Notes: generated by a model from the sequence alone, not told the origin. Counted from the stretch's first letter, positions 1 to 10,156 are shown. The stretch is DNA of 46,744 nucleotides from Minwuia sp. (GCA_029210175.1 JARGPL010000034.1:1-46744); one strand, 5' to 3'. A program made the numbers and translations.

Positions 1-756
1 GGTGTCGCCGACATTCAGCTTCCCGCTTTCGATGCGGCCGGCGAGGATCCGGCGCTCGTCGAACATGTAGACGTCCTGGATCGGGAACCGCAGGGGCAGT
101 TCCACCGGCATCGGCTTCGGCGCCAAGGCGTCGAGGGCGGCGATCAGGGTGGTGCCCTCGAACCAGGGCATCTTGTCGGACATCGCCGTCAGGCCGTCGC
201 CGTGACGGGCGGAGACGGGCAGTATCGCAGCCGGTGTGATGCCCATGCTGCCGAGATAGTTGTGAACCTCCCCGGCAACCTCGTCGAAGCGGACCTTTGA
301 ATGGTCGACCAGGTCCATCTTGTTGACCGCGACCACCACCTGGTCGAGGCCGAGCAGGTGCAGAATGTAGCCGTGGCGGCGGGTCTGCTCCTGCACCCCG
401 TCCTTGGCGTCCACCACCAGGATGGCGGCGTCGGCAGAGGCTGCTCCCGAGACCATGTTCTTCAGGAATTCCTTGTGCCCCGGCGCATCGATGATGACGT
501 AGTCGCGCTTCTGCGTCTTGAACCAGATCTGCGACGTGTCGATGGTGATGCCCTGGTCACGCTCCGCCTGCAGGGCGTCCATCAGGAAGGCATATTCGAA
601 CGGCATGCCGCGCCGTTCGCACATCTTGCGGATTTCCTCCACCCGGCCATCAGGCAGCGAGTCGGTATCGTGGAACAGCCGCCCCACCAGGGTGGACTTG
701 CCGTGGTCGACATGGCCGACGAAGACGGTCTTCAGGGATTCGCGATGGTTGCTCAT
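1..756 (-). CDS. cysN: Sulfate adenylyltransferase subunit 1 (CysN, GTPase), 5' part
   Basis: The 252 codons visible encode the N-terminal GTPase of CysN, which couples GTP hydrolysis to synthesis of adenosine 5'-phosphosulfate from ATP and sulfate. Seen directly: a translation-factor-like G domain with [10 protein letters not shown] near residue 14, a switch/G2 stretch with ERDQGITID, the G3 motif DAPGHKEF and the G4 motif NKMD. The ATG at 754-756 follows the cysD stop by 12 bases, so the two genes form a cysDN operon. The C-terminus lies beyond the left edge, so it cannot be told whether an APS kinase (CysC) domain is fused, as is common in alphaproteobacteria (CysNC). The family call is firm; the exact subtype is open. 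Confidence 0.93.
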   Translation of the reverse strand, partial: MSNHRESLKTVFVGHVDHGKSTLVGRLFHDTDSLPDGRVEEIRKMCERRGMPFEYAFLMDALQAERDQGITIDTSQIWFKTQKRDYVIIDAPGHKEFLKNMVSGAASADAAILVVDAKDGVQEQTRRHGYILHLLGLDQVVVAVNKMDLVDHSKVRFDEVAGEVHNYLGSMGITPAAILPVSARHGDGLTAMSDKMPWFEGTTLIAALDALAPKPMPVELPLRFPIQDVYMFDERRILAGRIESGKLNVGDT

Positions 757-768
757 GTTCCGCACCCC

Positions 769-1563
769 TTACATGTAGCCGTCGGCGCGAAGACGCTCGA
801 AGGAGTCTTCCGCTTCATGATCCATCGCCCGGCCGGACCGCTCCGAAACCCGGGTCGTGCGCAATTCCTCGATGATCTCATCCAGGGTCGCGGCGTTGGA
901 GGCGACGGGGTTGGTGATGTCCATGTCCCCCAGCGACCGGTACCGCTTGCCGTCCTTGGCGAGATACAGGTCGATGATCGGAATGTTCTCGCGCTGGGTG
1001 TAGCGCCAGATGTCGATTTCGGTCCAGTGCAGCAGCGGATGGATGCGCACATGGGTGCCGGGCGGGAAGTCGGTATTGAACTGGTCCCAGAATTCAGGCG
1101 GCTGATCGCGGAAGTTCCAGGCACCGCCGCTGCCGCGCGGGCTGAAGACCCGTTCCTTGGCGCGGGTCGCCTGCTCGTCGCGGCGAATGCCGGCGAAGAT
1201 GCCATCGAAGGGATTGGCGGCCAGGAAGTTCTTCAGGCCTTCGGTCTTGCGCGCGGCGGAACGGGCGGCGGGCGGCAGGCTGGGGTCGATCTCCTCGATC
1301 GGCGGGCACTTGCCACTGAGGAAGGTCAGATCCCATTCCTTGATGTAGCGGTCACGGAACTCGTACATCTCCGGAAACTTCTTCTCGGTATCCACATGCA
1401 TGACCGGGAACGGCACATGACCATGAAACGCCTTCTTGGCCAGCCAGATCATGACGTTGGAATCCTTGCCGAGGGACCAGAGCATGCCCACGCGACCCAG
1501 GCGATTGAACGCCTCGCGAAAGATATAGACGCTCTGGCTCTCAAGCCGGTCGAGATGATCCAT
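769..1563 (-). CDS. cysD: Sulfate adenylyltransferase subunit 2 (CysD)
   Basis: This 264-residue protein is the ATP pyrophosphatase-fold catalytic subunit that makes APS with CysN. It starts with the family hallmark [14 protein letters not shown] and carries the PP-loop motif SLGKDSNVM near residues 30-38, then [11 protein letters not shown] and the internal [16 protein letters not shown] segment; it ends in RLRADGYM, as CysD proteins do. It is somewhat shorter than the about 300-residue enterobacterial enzyme but both ends look complete. It is the first gene of a cysDN operon. APS is the entry to sulfate assimilation and to PAPS, the donor needed by the sulfotransferase at the other end of the window. 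Confidence 0.95.
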   Translation of the reverse strand: MDHLDRLESQSVYIFREAFNRLGRVGMLWSLGKDSNVMIWLAKKAFHGHVPFPVMHVDTEKKFPEMYEFRDRYIKEWDLTFLSGKCPPIEEIDPSLPPAARSAARKTEGLKNFLAANPFDGIFAGIRRDEQATRAKERVFSPRGSGGAWNFRDQPPEFWDQFNTDFPPGTHVRIHPLLHWTEIDIWRYTQRENIPIIDLYLAKDGKRYRSLGDMDITNPVASNAATLDEIIEELRTTRVSERSGRAMDHEAEDSFERLRADGYM

Positions 1564-1608
1564 GGCAGGGTTCCGTCACAATGTTCGTCAGGGATTCAGC
1601 AGGTGCAG

Positions 1609-1636
1609 GAAAAAGCTCACCCTCACCTAGGCGAGG
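1609..1636 (-). terminator. Probable intrinsic terminator of the porin-like gene
   Basis: Read on the minus strand, a six-pair stem (CCTCGC / GTGAGG with one G-U, loop CTAG, 1621-1636) is followed after a short gap by five T residues (plus-strand A run 1610-1614). It lies about 75 bases past the stop of the porin-like gene and before cysD, so it would separate the two. The stem is short and the gap before the T run is longer than ideal. Confidence 0.45.
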
Positions 1637-1711
1637 ACGCGCGCGGGAGCAAGGGAGCGATCAGGGGATCGGTCGCATTCGTCACGCAGATACTCGTTGC
1701 AGATGATTGGA

Positions 1712-2620
1712 TCAGAACTGGATACGCGTGCCGAGGAACAGCAACGCATCGCGGGACGTCTCGCTGTCCAGACTGGTCGCGGTGCCCTGATCCCAGAGCT
1801 GGATGCCGCCGACCAGGCCAATGGAGCCATTGAGCTGCCAGGCACCACCGATTTCAAGCGCGTCGGCGACGTCAGGCTGGGTCGTTGCCGCACCTTCCGA
1901 CAGGCTGCGCACATAGCTCATGCCCACCTGCCAGTTCGACCCGGCATAGCGCAGACCGAGGCGATAATCGGTCAGCGACCGGCGCAGGCGCTGGTCATCA
2001 CCCTGTGCCAGACCGGCACCGATGGAGAACCCGTCAAAGCCGATGCGGCCACCAACCTGCCAGGCGCTGCCGCGTTCCGGATCGTACGTCGGATCGACGG
2101 CTGCAACCGAAAGGCCGGGTCGCGAGATTGCGGCGGCGGTGGTCAGGGAAGACACGCCATTGCGGTCCGGCGTATCGCCGACACTGCCGAACACCGAATA
2201 GTCGACGCCAAGCGCGCGATCGGAGAAATCGATGCCGACGCGCTGGCCGCCGGCGCCCGCTTCCGATGTCTCGATGGAAAGGTTCAGCCCGGTGACGCCA
2301 GAACCGCCAGCCCTGGGCGTCAGGGACAGCAGGTCGATCAGCGCCGGTGCATCGCGATCATCGATGCCGCTGAGCTTGGCCATTTCCGAATCAGACGGTG
2401 CCACCAGCCGCAGCGTGCCGCCAGCCTTGGATGTCACACGGTCGATGCCGTGGTCCGCTGTCTGTGCCTGGGCCACGCCCGCATGCGCCAGCACCAGCAG
2501 GCCGCCGACCATCAGTGAACCGCGCAGAACAGCCGCCAGACGCGCGGAAACCCTGCCCGCAGATGCCGCGCGTGGCAGGCAGGTAATGGTCTGTTCGGCA
2601 GTGGGCAGGGCAGCAGTCAT
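1712..2620 (-). CDS. Porin-like outer-membrane beta-barrel protein
   Basis: The 302-residue product has a long N-terminal region, a hydrophobic signal segment (about residues 34-52, ending VAQA before QTADHG) and then alternating beta-barrel-like strands with aromatic girdles, for example WQVGGRIGF, FSIGAGLAQG, YRLGLRYAG and WQVGMSYV. It ends in IQF, the terminal phenylalanine typical of outer-membrane proteins recognised by the BAM complex. It resembles the Gram-negative porin superfamily of alphaproteobacteria, but no substrate can be inferred. The ATG at 2620 was chosen; an in-frame GTG at 2677 would add 19 residues before an already long signal peptide. The barrel assignment is an inference from pattern and the C-terminal residue. 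Confidence 0.7.
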   Translation of the reverse strand: MTAALPTAEQTITCLPRAASAGRVSARLAAVLRGSLMVGGLLVLAHAGVAQAQTADHGIDRVTSKAGGTLRLVAPSDSEMAKLSGIDDRDAPALIDLLSLTPRAGGSGVTGLNLSIETSEAGAGGQRVGIDFSDRALGVDYSVFGSVGDTPDRNGVSSLTTAAAISRPGLSVAAVDPTYDPERGSAWQVGGRIGFDGFSIGAGLAQGDDQRLRRSLTDYRLGLRYAGSNWQVGMSYVRSLSEGAATTQPDVADALEIGGAWQLNGSIGLVGGIQLWDQGTATSLDSETSRDALLFLGTRIQF

Positions 2621-2789
2621 GGCAATACTGAACTCTGGGCAGAAGAGACGGGACGCTATCGAAAATAGGGAGTACACATGCCCGGCAACTGAATCAATCC
2701 CTGCGCGCAGGCGCTCACAGGCTGTTGTGGTCCCGCAGAACCTCGGATAGAACCAATTCAGCCATGATCAGAACAACGGAACTTGCGGC

Positions 2790-3272
2790 ATGAATGCACG
2801 TCGTTCAGCGACCTGGATGCTGTTGATCCTCGCCCCGCTGGCGTTGGGTGCGTGCGCGTCCCTCAATCCGTTCAGCGACAGCGAAGCGGAATCCGTTGAG
2901 TCTCAGCGGGTTGCGGCACAGGAACAGCAGGTCGCCAATGCGGCCCGTTCCAACGTGAACCAGTTTCTCTGGACCGCGTCGCTGGAAACGCTCGGCTTCC
3001 TGCCGATCACGGAAGCGTCGGAAACGGATGGCCGGATCGCCACGGACTGGTATGTCCCGGCGGCGTCGCCCACCGAACGTTTCCGGGTGAATGTGACATT
3101 TACCTCACGCTCGTTGCAGCCCGAAGCCTTCACCGTCGGGCTGGTGCGTCAGGAACTGCGGGGCACCGGTCAGTGGATCGATCTGCCGAGCACACCGAAG
3201 GTGGTGTCGAACCTGGAAGAAGCCATCCTGTTCCGGGCGCTGCAGCTGCGACAGCAGTCCGGCCTGCTATGA
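2790..3272 (+). CDS. DUF3576 domain-containing lipoprotein
   Basis: This 160-residue protein has a type II signal peptide with lipobox L19-G20-A21-C22, then a linker and a compact domain (FLWTASLETLGFLPITEAS ... ATDWYVP ... FRVNVTF). That pattern is the DUF3576 family, known mainly from alphaproteobacteria and commonly found just upstream of leuS, as here. The mature protein should be anchored to a membrane facing the periplasm; its function is unknown. The start has GGAA eight bases upstream. Its closeness to leuS and lptE, the latter part of outer-membrane LPS assembly, suggests but does not prove an envelope role. Confidence 0.85.
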   Translation: MNARRSATWMLLILAPLALGACASLNPFSDSEAESVESQRVAAQEQQVANAARSNVNQFLWTASLETLGFLPITEASETDGRIATDWYVPAASPTERFRVNVTFTSRSLQPEAFTVGLVRQELRGTGQWIDLPSTPKVVSNLEEAILFRALQLRQQSGLL

Positions 3273-3406
3273 CCGGGGCGGCTGCCCTGGCACGCTGATC
3301 AAGACCCATTGCCCGGCCCCGTCCCGAAAAACCCTCAGCCCGGTCCCGTTGCATGCGGGTCACGATGGGCTGACTGACAGGCCGACAGTTTTCCCATTGC
3401 CGACAG

Positions 3407-6025
3407 ATGATCCAGACCATGACCGACATGAACGAACGCTACAATCCCGCCGAAACCGAACCGAAATGGCAGGCGATCTGGGAAGAACGCCAGAGTTTCC
3501 GGGCGGAGGCCGAGCCGGGCCGCGAAAAGTATTACGTGCTGGAGATGTTTCCCTATCCGTCCGGCCGCATCCACATGGGGCACGTGCGCAACTACACGCT
3601 GGGCGACGTGGTGGCACGCTACAAGCGGGCGCGGGGCTTCAATGTCATGCATCCGATGGGCTGGGACGCCTTTGGCCTGCCGGCGGAGAATGCGGCGCGC
3701 GACAAGAAGGTGCATCCGGCAGAATGGACCTGGGCCAACATCGACAACATGCGCGCCGAGCTGAAGTCCATGGGCCTCAGCCTCGACTGGTCGCGGGAAT
3801 TCGCGACCTGCGACGTGACCTATTACCGGCATCAGCAGAAGCTGTTCCTCGACATGCTGGAACAGGACCTGGTCTATCGCCGCGAAAGCTGGGTGAACTG
3901 GGATCCGGTGGACCACACGGTTCTCGCCAACGAACAGGTGATCGACGGCAAGGGCTGGCGCTCCGGCGCCGTGGTCGAGAAACGCAAGCTGACCCAGTGG
4001 TTCTTCCGCATCACCGCCTTTTCCGATGAGCTGCTGACCTCGCTGGGCGATCTCGACCGCTGGCCCGACCGGGTGCGCGCCATGCAGACCCAGTGGATCG
4101 GCCGCTCCGAGGGTCTGCGCATGAGCTTTGCCTTCGACCAGGCGGTTGCGGGGCACGAGAACGGTCTGGAGATCTACACCACCCGCCCCGACACCCTGTT
4201 CGGAGCCAGCTTCATGGCGATTTCCGCCGAGCATCCGCTGGCGCAGCAGATCGCTGCCGACAATGCGCAAGCCATGGCGTTCGTCGAGGAATGCCGCCAG
4301 ATGGGCACCTCTGAAGAGGCGCTGGAGCGGGCCGAGAAGAAAGGCTTCGACACAGGCCTGCGGGTGCGTCATCCCTTTGATGACAGCCTCACCCTGCCTG
4401 TCTACATCGCCAATTTCGTGCTGATGGAATATGGCACCGGGGCCATCTTCGGCTGCCCGGCGCATGACCAGCGCGACCTGGATTTCGCCCGCAAGTATGG
4501 CCTCATCGTCACCCCGGTCGTATGCCCGGCGGAGGAAGATGCGGCCACGTTCGCGGTGGGTGATACGGCCTTCACCGGCGATGGCCTGCTGATCAACTCC
4601 CGCTTCCTGGATGGCAAGACCGTGCCGGACGCGAAGGCAGACGTGATCGACAGGATCGAAGGCGCCGACGCGGGGGCACGTACGGTCAATTTCCGCCTGC
4701 GTGACTGGGGCCTCAGCCGCCAGCGGTACTGGGGCTGTCCGATCCCCGTCATACATTGCGATGCCTGCGGTGTGGTGCCGGTGCCCGCCGCTGACCTGCC
4801 GGTCGCCCTGCCGATGGATGTCACCTTCGACAAGCCCGGCAATGCACTGGATCATCATCCGACCTGGCGCAACGTGGCCTGTCCGACATGCGGTGCCGAC
4901 GCGCAGCGCGAAACCGACACGATGGACACCTTCGTCGATTCATCGTGGTACTTCGCGCGCTTCGCCAGCGCCGATGCGGTCGATGTCCCGGTCCGTCCGG
5001 AGGAGTTCGATTACTGGCTGCCGGTGGACCAGTACATCGGCGGGATCGAGCATGCGATCCTGCATCTGCTCTATTCCCGCTTCTTCACCCGCGCCATGAA
5101 GGCCAGTGGCCATGGCGGGCTGGACGAGCCCTTCGACGGGCTGTTCACCCAGGGCATGGTGACCCACCGGACCTACCACGCCGGACGCGATGCGGGGGGC
5201 AAGGACCTCTGGGTCTATCCGGGTGAGGTGGAACGGGCGGACGATGGCAGCCTGCGCCATGCCGGGACCGGCGCGACGGTGACCGAAGGCCCCCTGGAGA
5301 AGATGAGCAAGTCGAAGAACAACACGGTCGATCCCGGCGCCATCATCGGCAAGTTCGGCGCCGATACCGCGCGCTGGTTCATGCTGTCCGACAGCCCGCC
5401 GGAACGGGATCTGGAATGGTCTGACGAAGGCGTGAACGGGGCCTGGCGGTTCATGCAGCGCGCCTGGCGTGCGGTACGCCAGACCGTGAATGCGGCGCCT
5501 GCCGTTGCCGGGCCGGCCGCGCCGGAGGCGGGTTCCGGCGCCGACCAGCTGTTGCGCGCCGCGCATCGCGCCATTGCCGGCTTCACCGACGATCTGGAGA
5601 GGTTCCATTTCAACAAGGCCGTGGCCCGCCTGCACGAACTGACCAATGCGATAGAGAAGCTGAAGGGTGATACGGTCGCCGATCTCGCGGCCCGGCGTAC
5701 GGCGGTGGAGGCACTGGTGCAGCTGATGTCGCCACTGACCCCCCACATGGCCGAGGAAGCCTGGGAGATGCTTGGCGGCACCACCCTGCTGGTGGATCAG
5801 CCGTGGCCGGAGGCCGACCCGGCACTGGTGGCGGAAGATACCGTCAGCATCGCCGTGCAGGTTCTGGGCAAGAAGCGGGCGCTGATCGAAGTGGCAAAGG
5901 ACAGTGACAATGCCACGGTCGAAGCGCTGGCCCTGGCGGAACCGAATGTTGTTCGCGCCATGGATGGCAAGGCCGTACGCAAAGTCATCGTTGTGCCCAA
6001 CCGGATCGTCAATATTGTGGTCTGA
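3407..6025 (+). CDS. leuS: Leucyl-tRNA synthetase
   Basis: The 872-residue protein is a class Ia aminoacyl-tRNA synthetase charging tRNA-Leu. Visible in order: the HIGH-type motif HMGH in [15 protein letters not shown], the [12 protein letters not shown] segment, the CP1 editing domain with TTRPDTLFG and [13 protein letters not shown], a zinc-type insertion with CDACG and CPTCGAD, the KMSKSKNN loop, and a C-terminal anticodon-binding helical domain. Length is normal. Three in-frame ATG codons (3407, 3419, 3428) compete and none has a clear Shine-Dalgarno sequence, so the true N-terminus may be up to seven residues shorter. The stop overlaps the lptE start by one base, so translation is probably coupled. 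Confidence 0.98.
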   Translation: MIQTMTDMNERYNPAETEPKWQAIWEERQSFRAEAEPGREKYYVLEMFPYPSGRIHMGHVRNYTLGDVVARYKRARGFNVMHPMGWDAFGLPAENAARDKKVHPAEWTWANIDNMRAELKSMGLSLDWSREFATCDVTYYRHQQKLFLDMLEQDLVYRRESWVNWDPVDHTVLANEQVIDGKGWRSGAVVEKRKLTQWFFRITAFSDELLTSLGDLDRWPDRVRAMQTQWIGRSEGLRMSFAFDQAVAGHENGLEIYTTRPDTLFGASFMAISAEHPLAQQIAADNAQAMAFVEECRQMGTSEEALERAEKKGFDTGLRVRHPFDDSLTLPVYIANFVLMEYGTGAIFGCPAHDQRDLDFARKYGLIVTPVVCPAEEDAATFAVGDTAFTGDGLLINSRFLDGKTVPDAKADVIDRIEGADAGARTVNFRLRDWGLSRQRYWGCPIPVIHCDACGVVPVPAADLPVALPMDVTFDKPGNALDHHPTWRNVACPTCGADAQRETDTMDTFVDSSWYFARFASADAVDVPVRPEEFDYWLPVDQYIGGIEHAILHLLYSRFFTRAMKASGHGGLDEPFDGLFTQGMVTHRTYHAGRDAGGKDLWVYPGEVERADDGSLRHAGTGATVTEGPLEKMSKSKNNTVDPGAIIGKFGADTARWFMLSDSPPERDLEWSDEGVNGAWRFMQRAWRAVRQTVNAAPAVAGPAAPEAGSGADQLLRAAHRAIAGFTDDLERFHFNKAVARLHELTNAIEKLKGDTVADLAARRTAVEALVQLMSPLTPHMAEEAWEMLGGTTLLVDQPWPEADPALVAEDTVSIAVQVLGKKRALIEVAKDSDNATVEALALAEPNVVRAMDGKAVRKVIVVPNRIVNIVV

Positions 6026-6579
6026 TGACTGAACGCCCTCACCGCCAGCAACATTCCATCGACAGGATCCGGAACACCGGGCCTGCGCGGCGCTGGCTGC
6101 TGACAGCGGGTATGACACTGCTGCTGGCCCTTTCCGCCTGCGGTTTCGAGCCGATCTATGCACCCAGTGGTGGCCGCCTCTCCGCCGAGCTTGCCGCCGT
6201 CGTTGTCGAACAGCCCCCCGGAGCCGTCGGACAGGCCATGCGCCTTGCCATACTTGACGGCATCGGTGACCGGAACACCGGCATTCAGCCGCGCTACCGG
6301 CTGCGCACGAAGCTCTTGGTCGACAAGGAACGCGTTGCCATCCAGGCCGACGAATCCGCCGCGCGCATCAATGTCACCGTCAATGCAAGCTGGACCCTGC
6401 TGGATGCCGCGGGTCTGACAACGCTGGATGCGGGCGATATCCGCCGCACCGTGGCCTACAATGTGGTCGATGACAGCTTCGCATCGCTGATGGCGGAACG
6501 CGATGCCGAGCGACTGGCCGGGCGCGAGACCGGCCAGGCAATCCGCACCCGTCTGCTGCTCGCCCTGCGCGAGAAGTAG
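6025..6579 (+). CDS. lptE: LPS-assembly lipoprotein LptE
   Basis: A 184-residue lipoprotein with a signal segment and lipobox L36-S37-A38-C39, followed at once by GFEPIYAP, the hallmark of alphaproteobacterial LptE (formerly DUF/RlpB-like). LptE plugs the LptD barrel in the outer membrane and helps deliver lipopolysaccharide to the cell surface. The start ATG overlaps the leuS stop (TGATG). The order leuS-lptE-holA is the usual one in alphaproteobacteria and supports the call despite low sequence conservation in this family. Confidence 0.88.
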   Translation: MTERPHRQQHSIDRIRNTGPARRWLLTAGMTLLLALSACGFEPIYAPSGGRLSAELAAVVVEQPPGAVGQAMRLAILDGIGDRNTGIQPRYRLRTKLLVDKERVAIQADESAARINVTVNASWTLLDAAGLTTLDAGDIRRTVAYNVVDDSFASLMAERDAERLAGRETGQAIRTRLLLALREK

Positions 6580-6586
6580 GGCGGCA

Positions 6587-7636
6587 ATGGAGGTCAAGCC
6601 CTGGGAAGCAGACAGGTTCCTGGCCCGGCACAACCCCGACATCCGCCTCTACGTCTTCTATGGCCCGGACACCGGACTGGCTCAGGAACGGGCCCTGGCC
6701 ATTGCACAGCGCCCTGTCGGGCCAGCGAAGGAATTGCCGGAGGTCGTCCGCATCGACGGCGACACGCTGGGCGACGACCCCTCCCGCCTCGCCGACGAGG
6801 CAGCCCAGGTCAGCATGTTCGGTGGGGAGCGGATCATCCGCGTACTGAACGGTGCAGGCGCGGGTGCGGTGAAGGCCATCGAGGCCTACTTGGAAAACCC
6901 GCTCGGCGCCATGGTGACCGTCGAAGCTGGCGACATCCGTCCCGGCAACAAGCTGCGCAGCAAGCTGGCAAAAGCCACCGTCAAGAACGCCGCCGTCATC
7001 GGCTGTTACCCCGATGACGGGCGCGCCATGGAACAGCTGGTCGATCAGACCCTGGCAGAAGACGGCTTCAGACTCGACGACGACGCCAGACCCACCCTGC
7101 TCGCGCGCCTCGGCCCCGATCGCCGGATGAACCGCGAAACCGTGCGTCTGCTGGCGCTCTACAAGGGCGATCCGGCGACGCCGATCACCGCCGCCGACGT
7201 CGACGCCGCGTTGGGTGACAGTTCCAGCGTGGGCTATGAGACCATTGCCTTTGCCTGTCTGTCCGGGGACATCGCGGAGGCGCTGCGCCTGTTCGACAAG
7301 AGCATGGCGGAAAAGACCAACCCCATCATTGCGATGAGTTCGCTGCTGCTGCAGTTCGACCGGTTCGACATGCTCGATGCCGCGCGACAGTCGGGCAAAC
7401 CAACCGACGTGGCGGTCAAGGCGCTGCGGATATTCCCCAAGACCAGGGAAAGTGCCTTCGCCCGCATGGTCGGCTTCTGGCCCTCCGCACGTAGGGCGAC
7501 GGCCCGACGCCTGGTCGTTGAGGCCGACATTCGCAGCCGGTCAGGCCAGCTTCCCGATCATCTCGTCTACAGGGATCTGCTGCTGAGGTTGGGCACTGCG
7601 GCCCAGGGTATGGCGCGCAATCAACGCCGGTTCTGA
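6587..7636 (+). CDS. holA: DNA polymerase III subunit delta
   Basis: This 349-residue protein is the delta subunit of the clamp loader, which opens the beta sliding clamp. It starts with YVFYGPDTGLAQERALAI, the degenerate nucleotide-fold N-terminus of HolA, followed by a middle domain and a helical C-terminal collar domain. The ATG at 6587 lies seven bases after the lptE stop and is preceded by AGGGCGG; longer in-frame starts would run back into lptE and were rejected. The gene ends about 75 bases before convergent parB, an arrangement common in alphaproteobacteria. Confidence 0.93.
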   Translation: MEVKPWEADRFLARHNPDIRLYVFYGPDTGLAQERALAIAQRPVGPAKELPEVVRIDGDTLGDDPSRLADEAAQVSMFGGERIIRVLNGAGAGAVKAIEAYLENPLGAMVTVEAGDIRPGNKLRSKLAKATVKNAAVIGCYPDDGRAMEQLVDQTLAEDGFRLDDDARPTLLARLGPDRRMNRETVRLLALYKGDPATPITAADVDAALGDSSSVGYETIAFACLSGDIAEALRLFDKSMAEKTNPIIAMSSLLLQFDRFDMLDAARQSGKPTDVAVKALRIFPKTRESAFARMVGFWPSARRATARRLVVEADIRSRSGQLPDHLVYRDLLLRLGTAAQGMARNQRRF

Positions 7637-7711
7637 CAAGTAGCGCCACAGATTGCGGTTGGTTCTACGCACTACCGTCATGAAATCAGGTCCGTTGCGG
7701 ACCCGCCGTTG

Positions 7712-8656
7712 TCAGGTCCGTGTGAGGCGCTGGCAGATCTCGTCGAGCTGCTCCAGGGTGCGGTAACTGATGCGCACCTCACCCTTGCCACCCTTGTGGC
7801 GGACGTCGACCTTCAGTCCCAGGGCATCCGCCAGACTTTGCTCCAGAGCCAGTGTGTCCGGGTCCTTGCGACGCGTCGGCGCAGGTCGCGGATCCGATAC
7901 CTGCTGCTTCACCTGCCGCCGGATCGCCTCCACATCGCGCACGTTCAGGCCCCGCTCGACCACCTCCCGCGCCAGTCCGGCAGGGTCCTCTGCGGTGATC
8001 ACCGCACGGGCGGCACCGGCGGTCAGTTCGCCCGACCGGACGTAGGACTTGACGTCATCCGGTAGGGACATCAGTCGCACTGCGTTGGCCACATGGCTGC
8101 GGCTCTTGCCGACAGCCTCACCGATCTCTGCGGGGGAGTGCCCGAACTCGTTCATCAGGCGCTGGTAGCCCTCCGCCTCTTCCATCGGGTTCAGATCCTG
8201 GCGCTGGATGTTCTCGATCAGCGCGATCTGCAGTGCCTCGGTATCATTCAGCTGACGGACGATGACCGGGACTTCATGCAGCTGCGCCAGTTGCGCCGCA
8301 CGCCAGCGCCGCTCTCCCGCGACGATCTCGTAGGTTTCCTCACCGCCGGTTTCCGCCTCGGGCAGCTGCCGCACGATCAGTGGCTGCAGCACCCCCTGGC
8401 GATTGATCGACTGGACCAGCGTATCCAGCTCATCGGCGTCAAAGGCCTGGCGCGGCTGATAGCGACCGGGACGCAGGTAGGCCACGGGTACCTGACGCAA
8501 GCCGCGCCCGCGATCCATCGCGCGTTCGTTCGCGCCAGGCTCCTCGCCCAGCAGGGCGGACAGGCCGCGCCCAAGGCCACGGGTGGCCTGGCGCGGGGCC
8601 GGATCCTTCGGTGCTGCAGGCTGTTCGCCGCCTGCCGGATCATCCTCGAAAGTCAT
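7712..8656 (-). CDS. parB: Chromosome-partitioning protein ParB
   Basis: The 314-residue protein is the CTP-dependent clamp that loads at parS and spreads to form the partition complex. Visible: an N-terminal ParA-stimulating stretch RGLGRGLSALLG (26-37), the CTP-binding/ParB N-domain with GERRWRA (114-120) and the ENIQRQDLNP segment, a helix-turn-helix around residues 173-197 that would contact parS, and a C-terminal dimerisation domain. It follows parA by 69 bases on the same strand. Three exact parS sites occur in this window at 10095, 12159 and 20375. Confidence 0.97.
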   Translation of the reverse strand: MTFEDDPAGGEQPAAPKDPAPRQATRGLGRGLSALLGEEPGANERAMDRGRGLRQVPVAYLRPGRYQPRQAFDADELDTLVQSINRQGVLQPLIVRQLPEAETGGEETYEIVAGERRWRAAQLAQLHEVPVIVRQLNDTEALQIALIENIQRQDLNPMEEAEGYQRLMNEFGHSPAEIGEAVGKSRSHVANAVRLMSLPDDVKSYVRSGELTAGAARAVITAEDPAGLAREVVERGLNVRDVEAIRRQVKQQVSDPRPAPTRRKDPDTLALEQSLADALGLKVDVRHKGGKGEVRISYRTLEQLDEICQRLTRT

Positions 8657-8725
8657 CGAACCCTCTGTTCCCGCTGCTCGGCGGCGCTTGTGACGGGGTC
8701 AGCCGACCCCTTCGTGGCAGTTCTG

Positions 8726-9541
8726 TCAGGCCGCACGGCGCTGCTTCTCCCGGCGCAGCATCTCGCCCGCAAGCTGGATATAGGCCTGGCTGCCGGCACA
8801 GCGGTGATCATACAGCAAGGCCGGGCGACCGTGCGAGGGTGCTTCCGACACACGCACGTTGCGGGGAATGATCGTGTCATAGACCTTTGCACCCAGATGC
8901 GCGCGCACATCATCGGCCACCTGTTCGGACAGCCGGTTCCGCCGGTCGAACATGGTCAGCACAATGCCCTGCACTTCCAGGCGCGGATTCAGGGTCCGGC
9001 GCACCCGGTCGATGGTGGACAGCAATTGCGACAGACCTTCCAGCGCGAAGAACTCGCACTGCAGCGGCACCAGCACCGCATCCGCCGCGACCATCGCGTT
9101 CACCGTCACCAGATTGAGGGAGGGCGGGCAGTCGATCAGGATGAAGTCATAGATGTCGATCACGTCCCGCAGCGCGGCATCGAGCTGCCGCTGCGGCGCG
9201 TCCAGTTCTACCAGTTCGAGCTCAGCCCCTGACAGCTCTACCGATGCCGGAACGATGTCGAGATTGGGTATGGCTGTCGGGACAGTCGCCGCCCCTACCG
9301 TGGTGGCACCGACCAGCAGATGATAGGACGTCAGGGTCCGCCTGGAACGATCGATCCCGAAACCGGTGGAGGCATTGCCCTGGGCATCCAGATCGATCAG
9401 CAGCACCTTGCGACCCACCGCCGCCAGCGCCGTGCCCAGATTGATGGCCGTCGTCGTCTTGCCAACGCCACCCTTCTGATTCACCACCGCCAGTTTGCGT
9501 GCCTGGCGTGTCGGGCGGCTATTGCGAAGTTGACTGTCCAT
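8726..9541 (-). CDS. parA: Chromosome-partitioning ATPase ParA
   Basis: A 271-residue deviant-Walker ATPase that binds DNA non-specifically as an ATP dimer and moves ParB-parS complexes. Seen: the deviant Walker A KGGVGKTTTA from residue 23, the Walker A-prime DLDAQGNAS, and the Walker B-like FILIDCPPSL. The ATG at 9541 was chosen because AGGGGA lies about ten bases upstream (plus-strand TCCCCT at 9552-9557) and because it matches family length; the longer frame to 9607 would add 22 residues of a different composition. The 5' end overlaps the rsmG 3' end by 23 bases, so rsmG-parA-parB is one transcription unit. Confidence 0.97.
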   Translation of the reverse strand: MDSQLRNSRPTRQARKLAVVNQKGGVGKTTTAINLGTALAAVGRKVLLIDLDAQGNASTGFGIDRSRRTLTSYHLLVGATTVGAATVPTAIPNLDIVPASVELSGAELELVELDAPQRQLDAALRDVIDIYDFILIDCPPSLNLVTVNAMVAADAVLVPLQCEFFALEGLSQLLSTIDRVRRTLNPRLEVQGIVLTMFDRRNRLSEQVADDVRAHLGAKVYDTIIPRNVRVSEAPSHGRPALLYDHRCAGSQAYIQLAGEMLRREKQRRAA

Positions 9542-10142
9542 GTCGTTGAAGTCCCCTGATGAGGAGAACGGAGCCCGCGCCGTCGCTGAGGCTCTCGTGA
9601 CGCTCACAGGTGAATTTCCAACATTTCGTGGCTTCGGTCAACTCACTCTCAACATCTTGGCCTTTGAGCAACGCGCCGACCGAACTTGCGTGCATGAAGG
9701 GTGCGACCCAGTCCAGCAATGTCGGCAGGCCGGCAAGAGCCCTGGCACTCACCACATCCGCCGTCAGATCGTCGACTGTTTCAAGGCGCGCGTTGCGTAC
9801 GCTGATGTTCAATTCCATGGTCCGCGCGGCTTCCCGCAGAAAGACACATTTCCGCGCATCCGATTCGATCAGGGTCACGGCGGCCCCATGGGTTGCCGCG
9901 ACCACGAGGCCGGGAAAGCCGCCGCCGCTGCCGAGATCGATCCAGCTTCTCGCATCGCCGGACACCAGCGGCACCAGCTGCCAGGAATCAAGCACATGCC
10001 GGGACCAGAACTGACCGAGGGTACTCCGGGACACCAGATTGATGCGGGGATTCCACTTGTTCAGCAGATCCTCGAGCGCGCGCAACCGATCCACTGTTTC
10101 ACGTGAAACACCACTGCGTGACCGAAACTGCTGTGCATCCAT
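9519..10142 (-). CDS. rsmG: 16S rRNA (guanine-N7)-methyltransferase RsmG (GidB)
   Basis: The 207-residue SAM-dependent enzyme methylates N7 of G527 (E. coli numbering) in 16S rRNA. It shows the Rossmann SAM motif DLGSGGGFPG (69-78), VTLIESDARKCVFL and the VVSARALAGLPTLL segment. The N-terminal codons for V12-S13-R14-E15-T16 are written so that they contain an exact parS site, so this gene carries a partition element inside its coding sequence. It lies 14 bases after mnmG and overlaps parA. Confidence 0.96.
   Translation of the reverse strand: MDAQQFRSRSGVSRETVDRLRALEDLLNKWNPRINLVSRSTLGQFWSRHVLDSWQLVPLVSGDARSWIDLGSGGGFPGLVVAATHGAAVTLIESDARKCVFLREAARTMELNISVRNARLETVDDLTADVVSARALAGLPTLLDWVAPFMHASSVGALLKGQDVESELTEATKCWKFTCERHESLSDGAGSVLLIRGLQRHGQSTSQ
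10095..10110. promoter_or_regulatory. parS site 1 (inside rsmG)
   Basis: The sequence TGTTTCACGTGAAACA is a perfect 16-bp palindrome identical to the bacterial chromosomal parS consensus. It lies in the fifth codon block from the start of rsmG. ParB should load here and spread. Confidence 0.95.
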
Positions 10143-10156
10143 CGGGGGTGAACCGG

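Noticed and set aside
301-1833. A 510-codon open frame on the plus strand
   Set aside because: It lies antisense across cysN and cysD, shows no domain, and has the composition of a shadow of the real genes.
3335-4858. A 507-codon minus-strand frame
   Set aside because: It is antisense to leuS, whose class I motifs are unambiguous.
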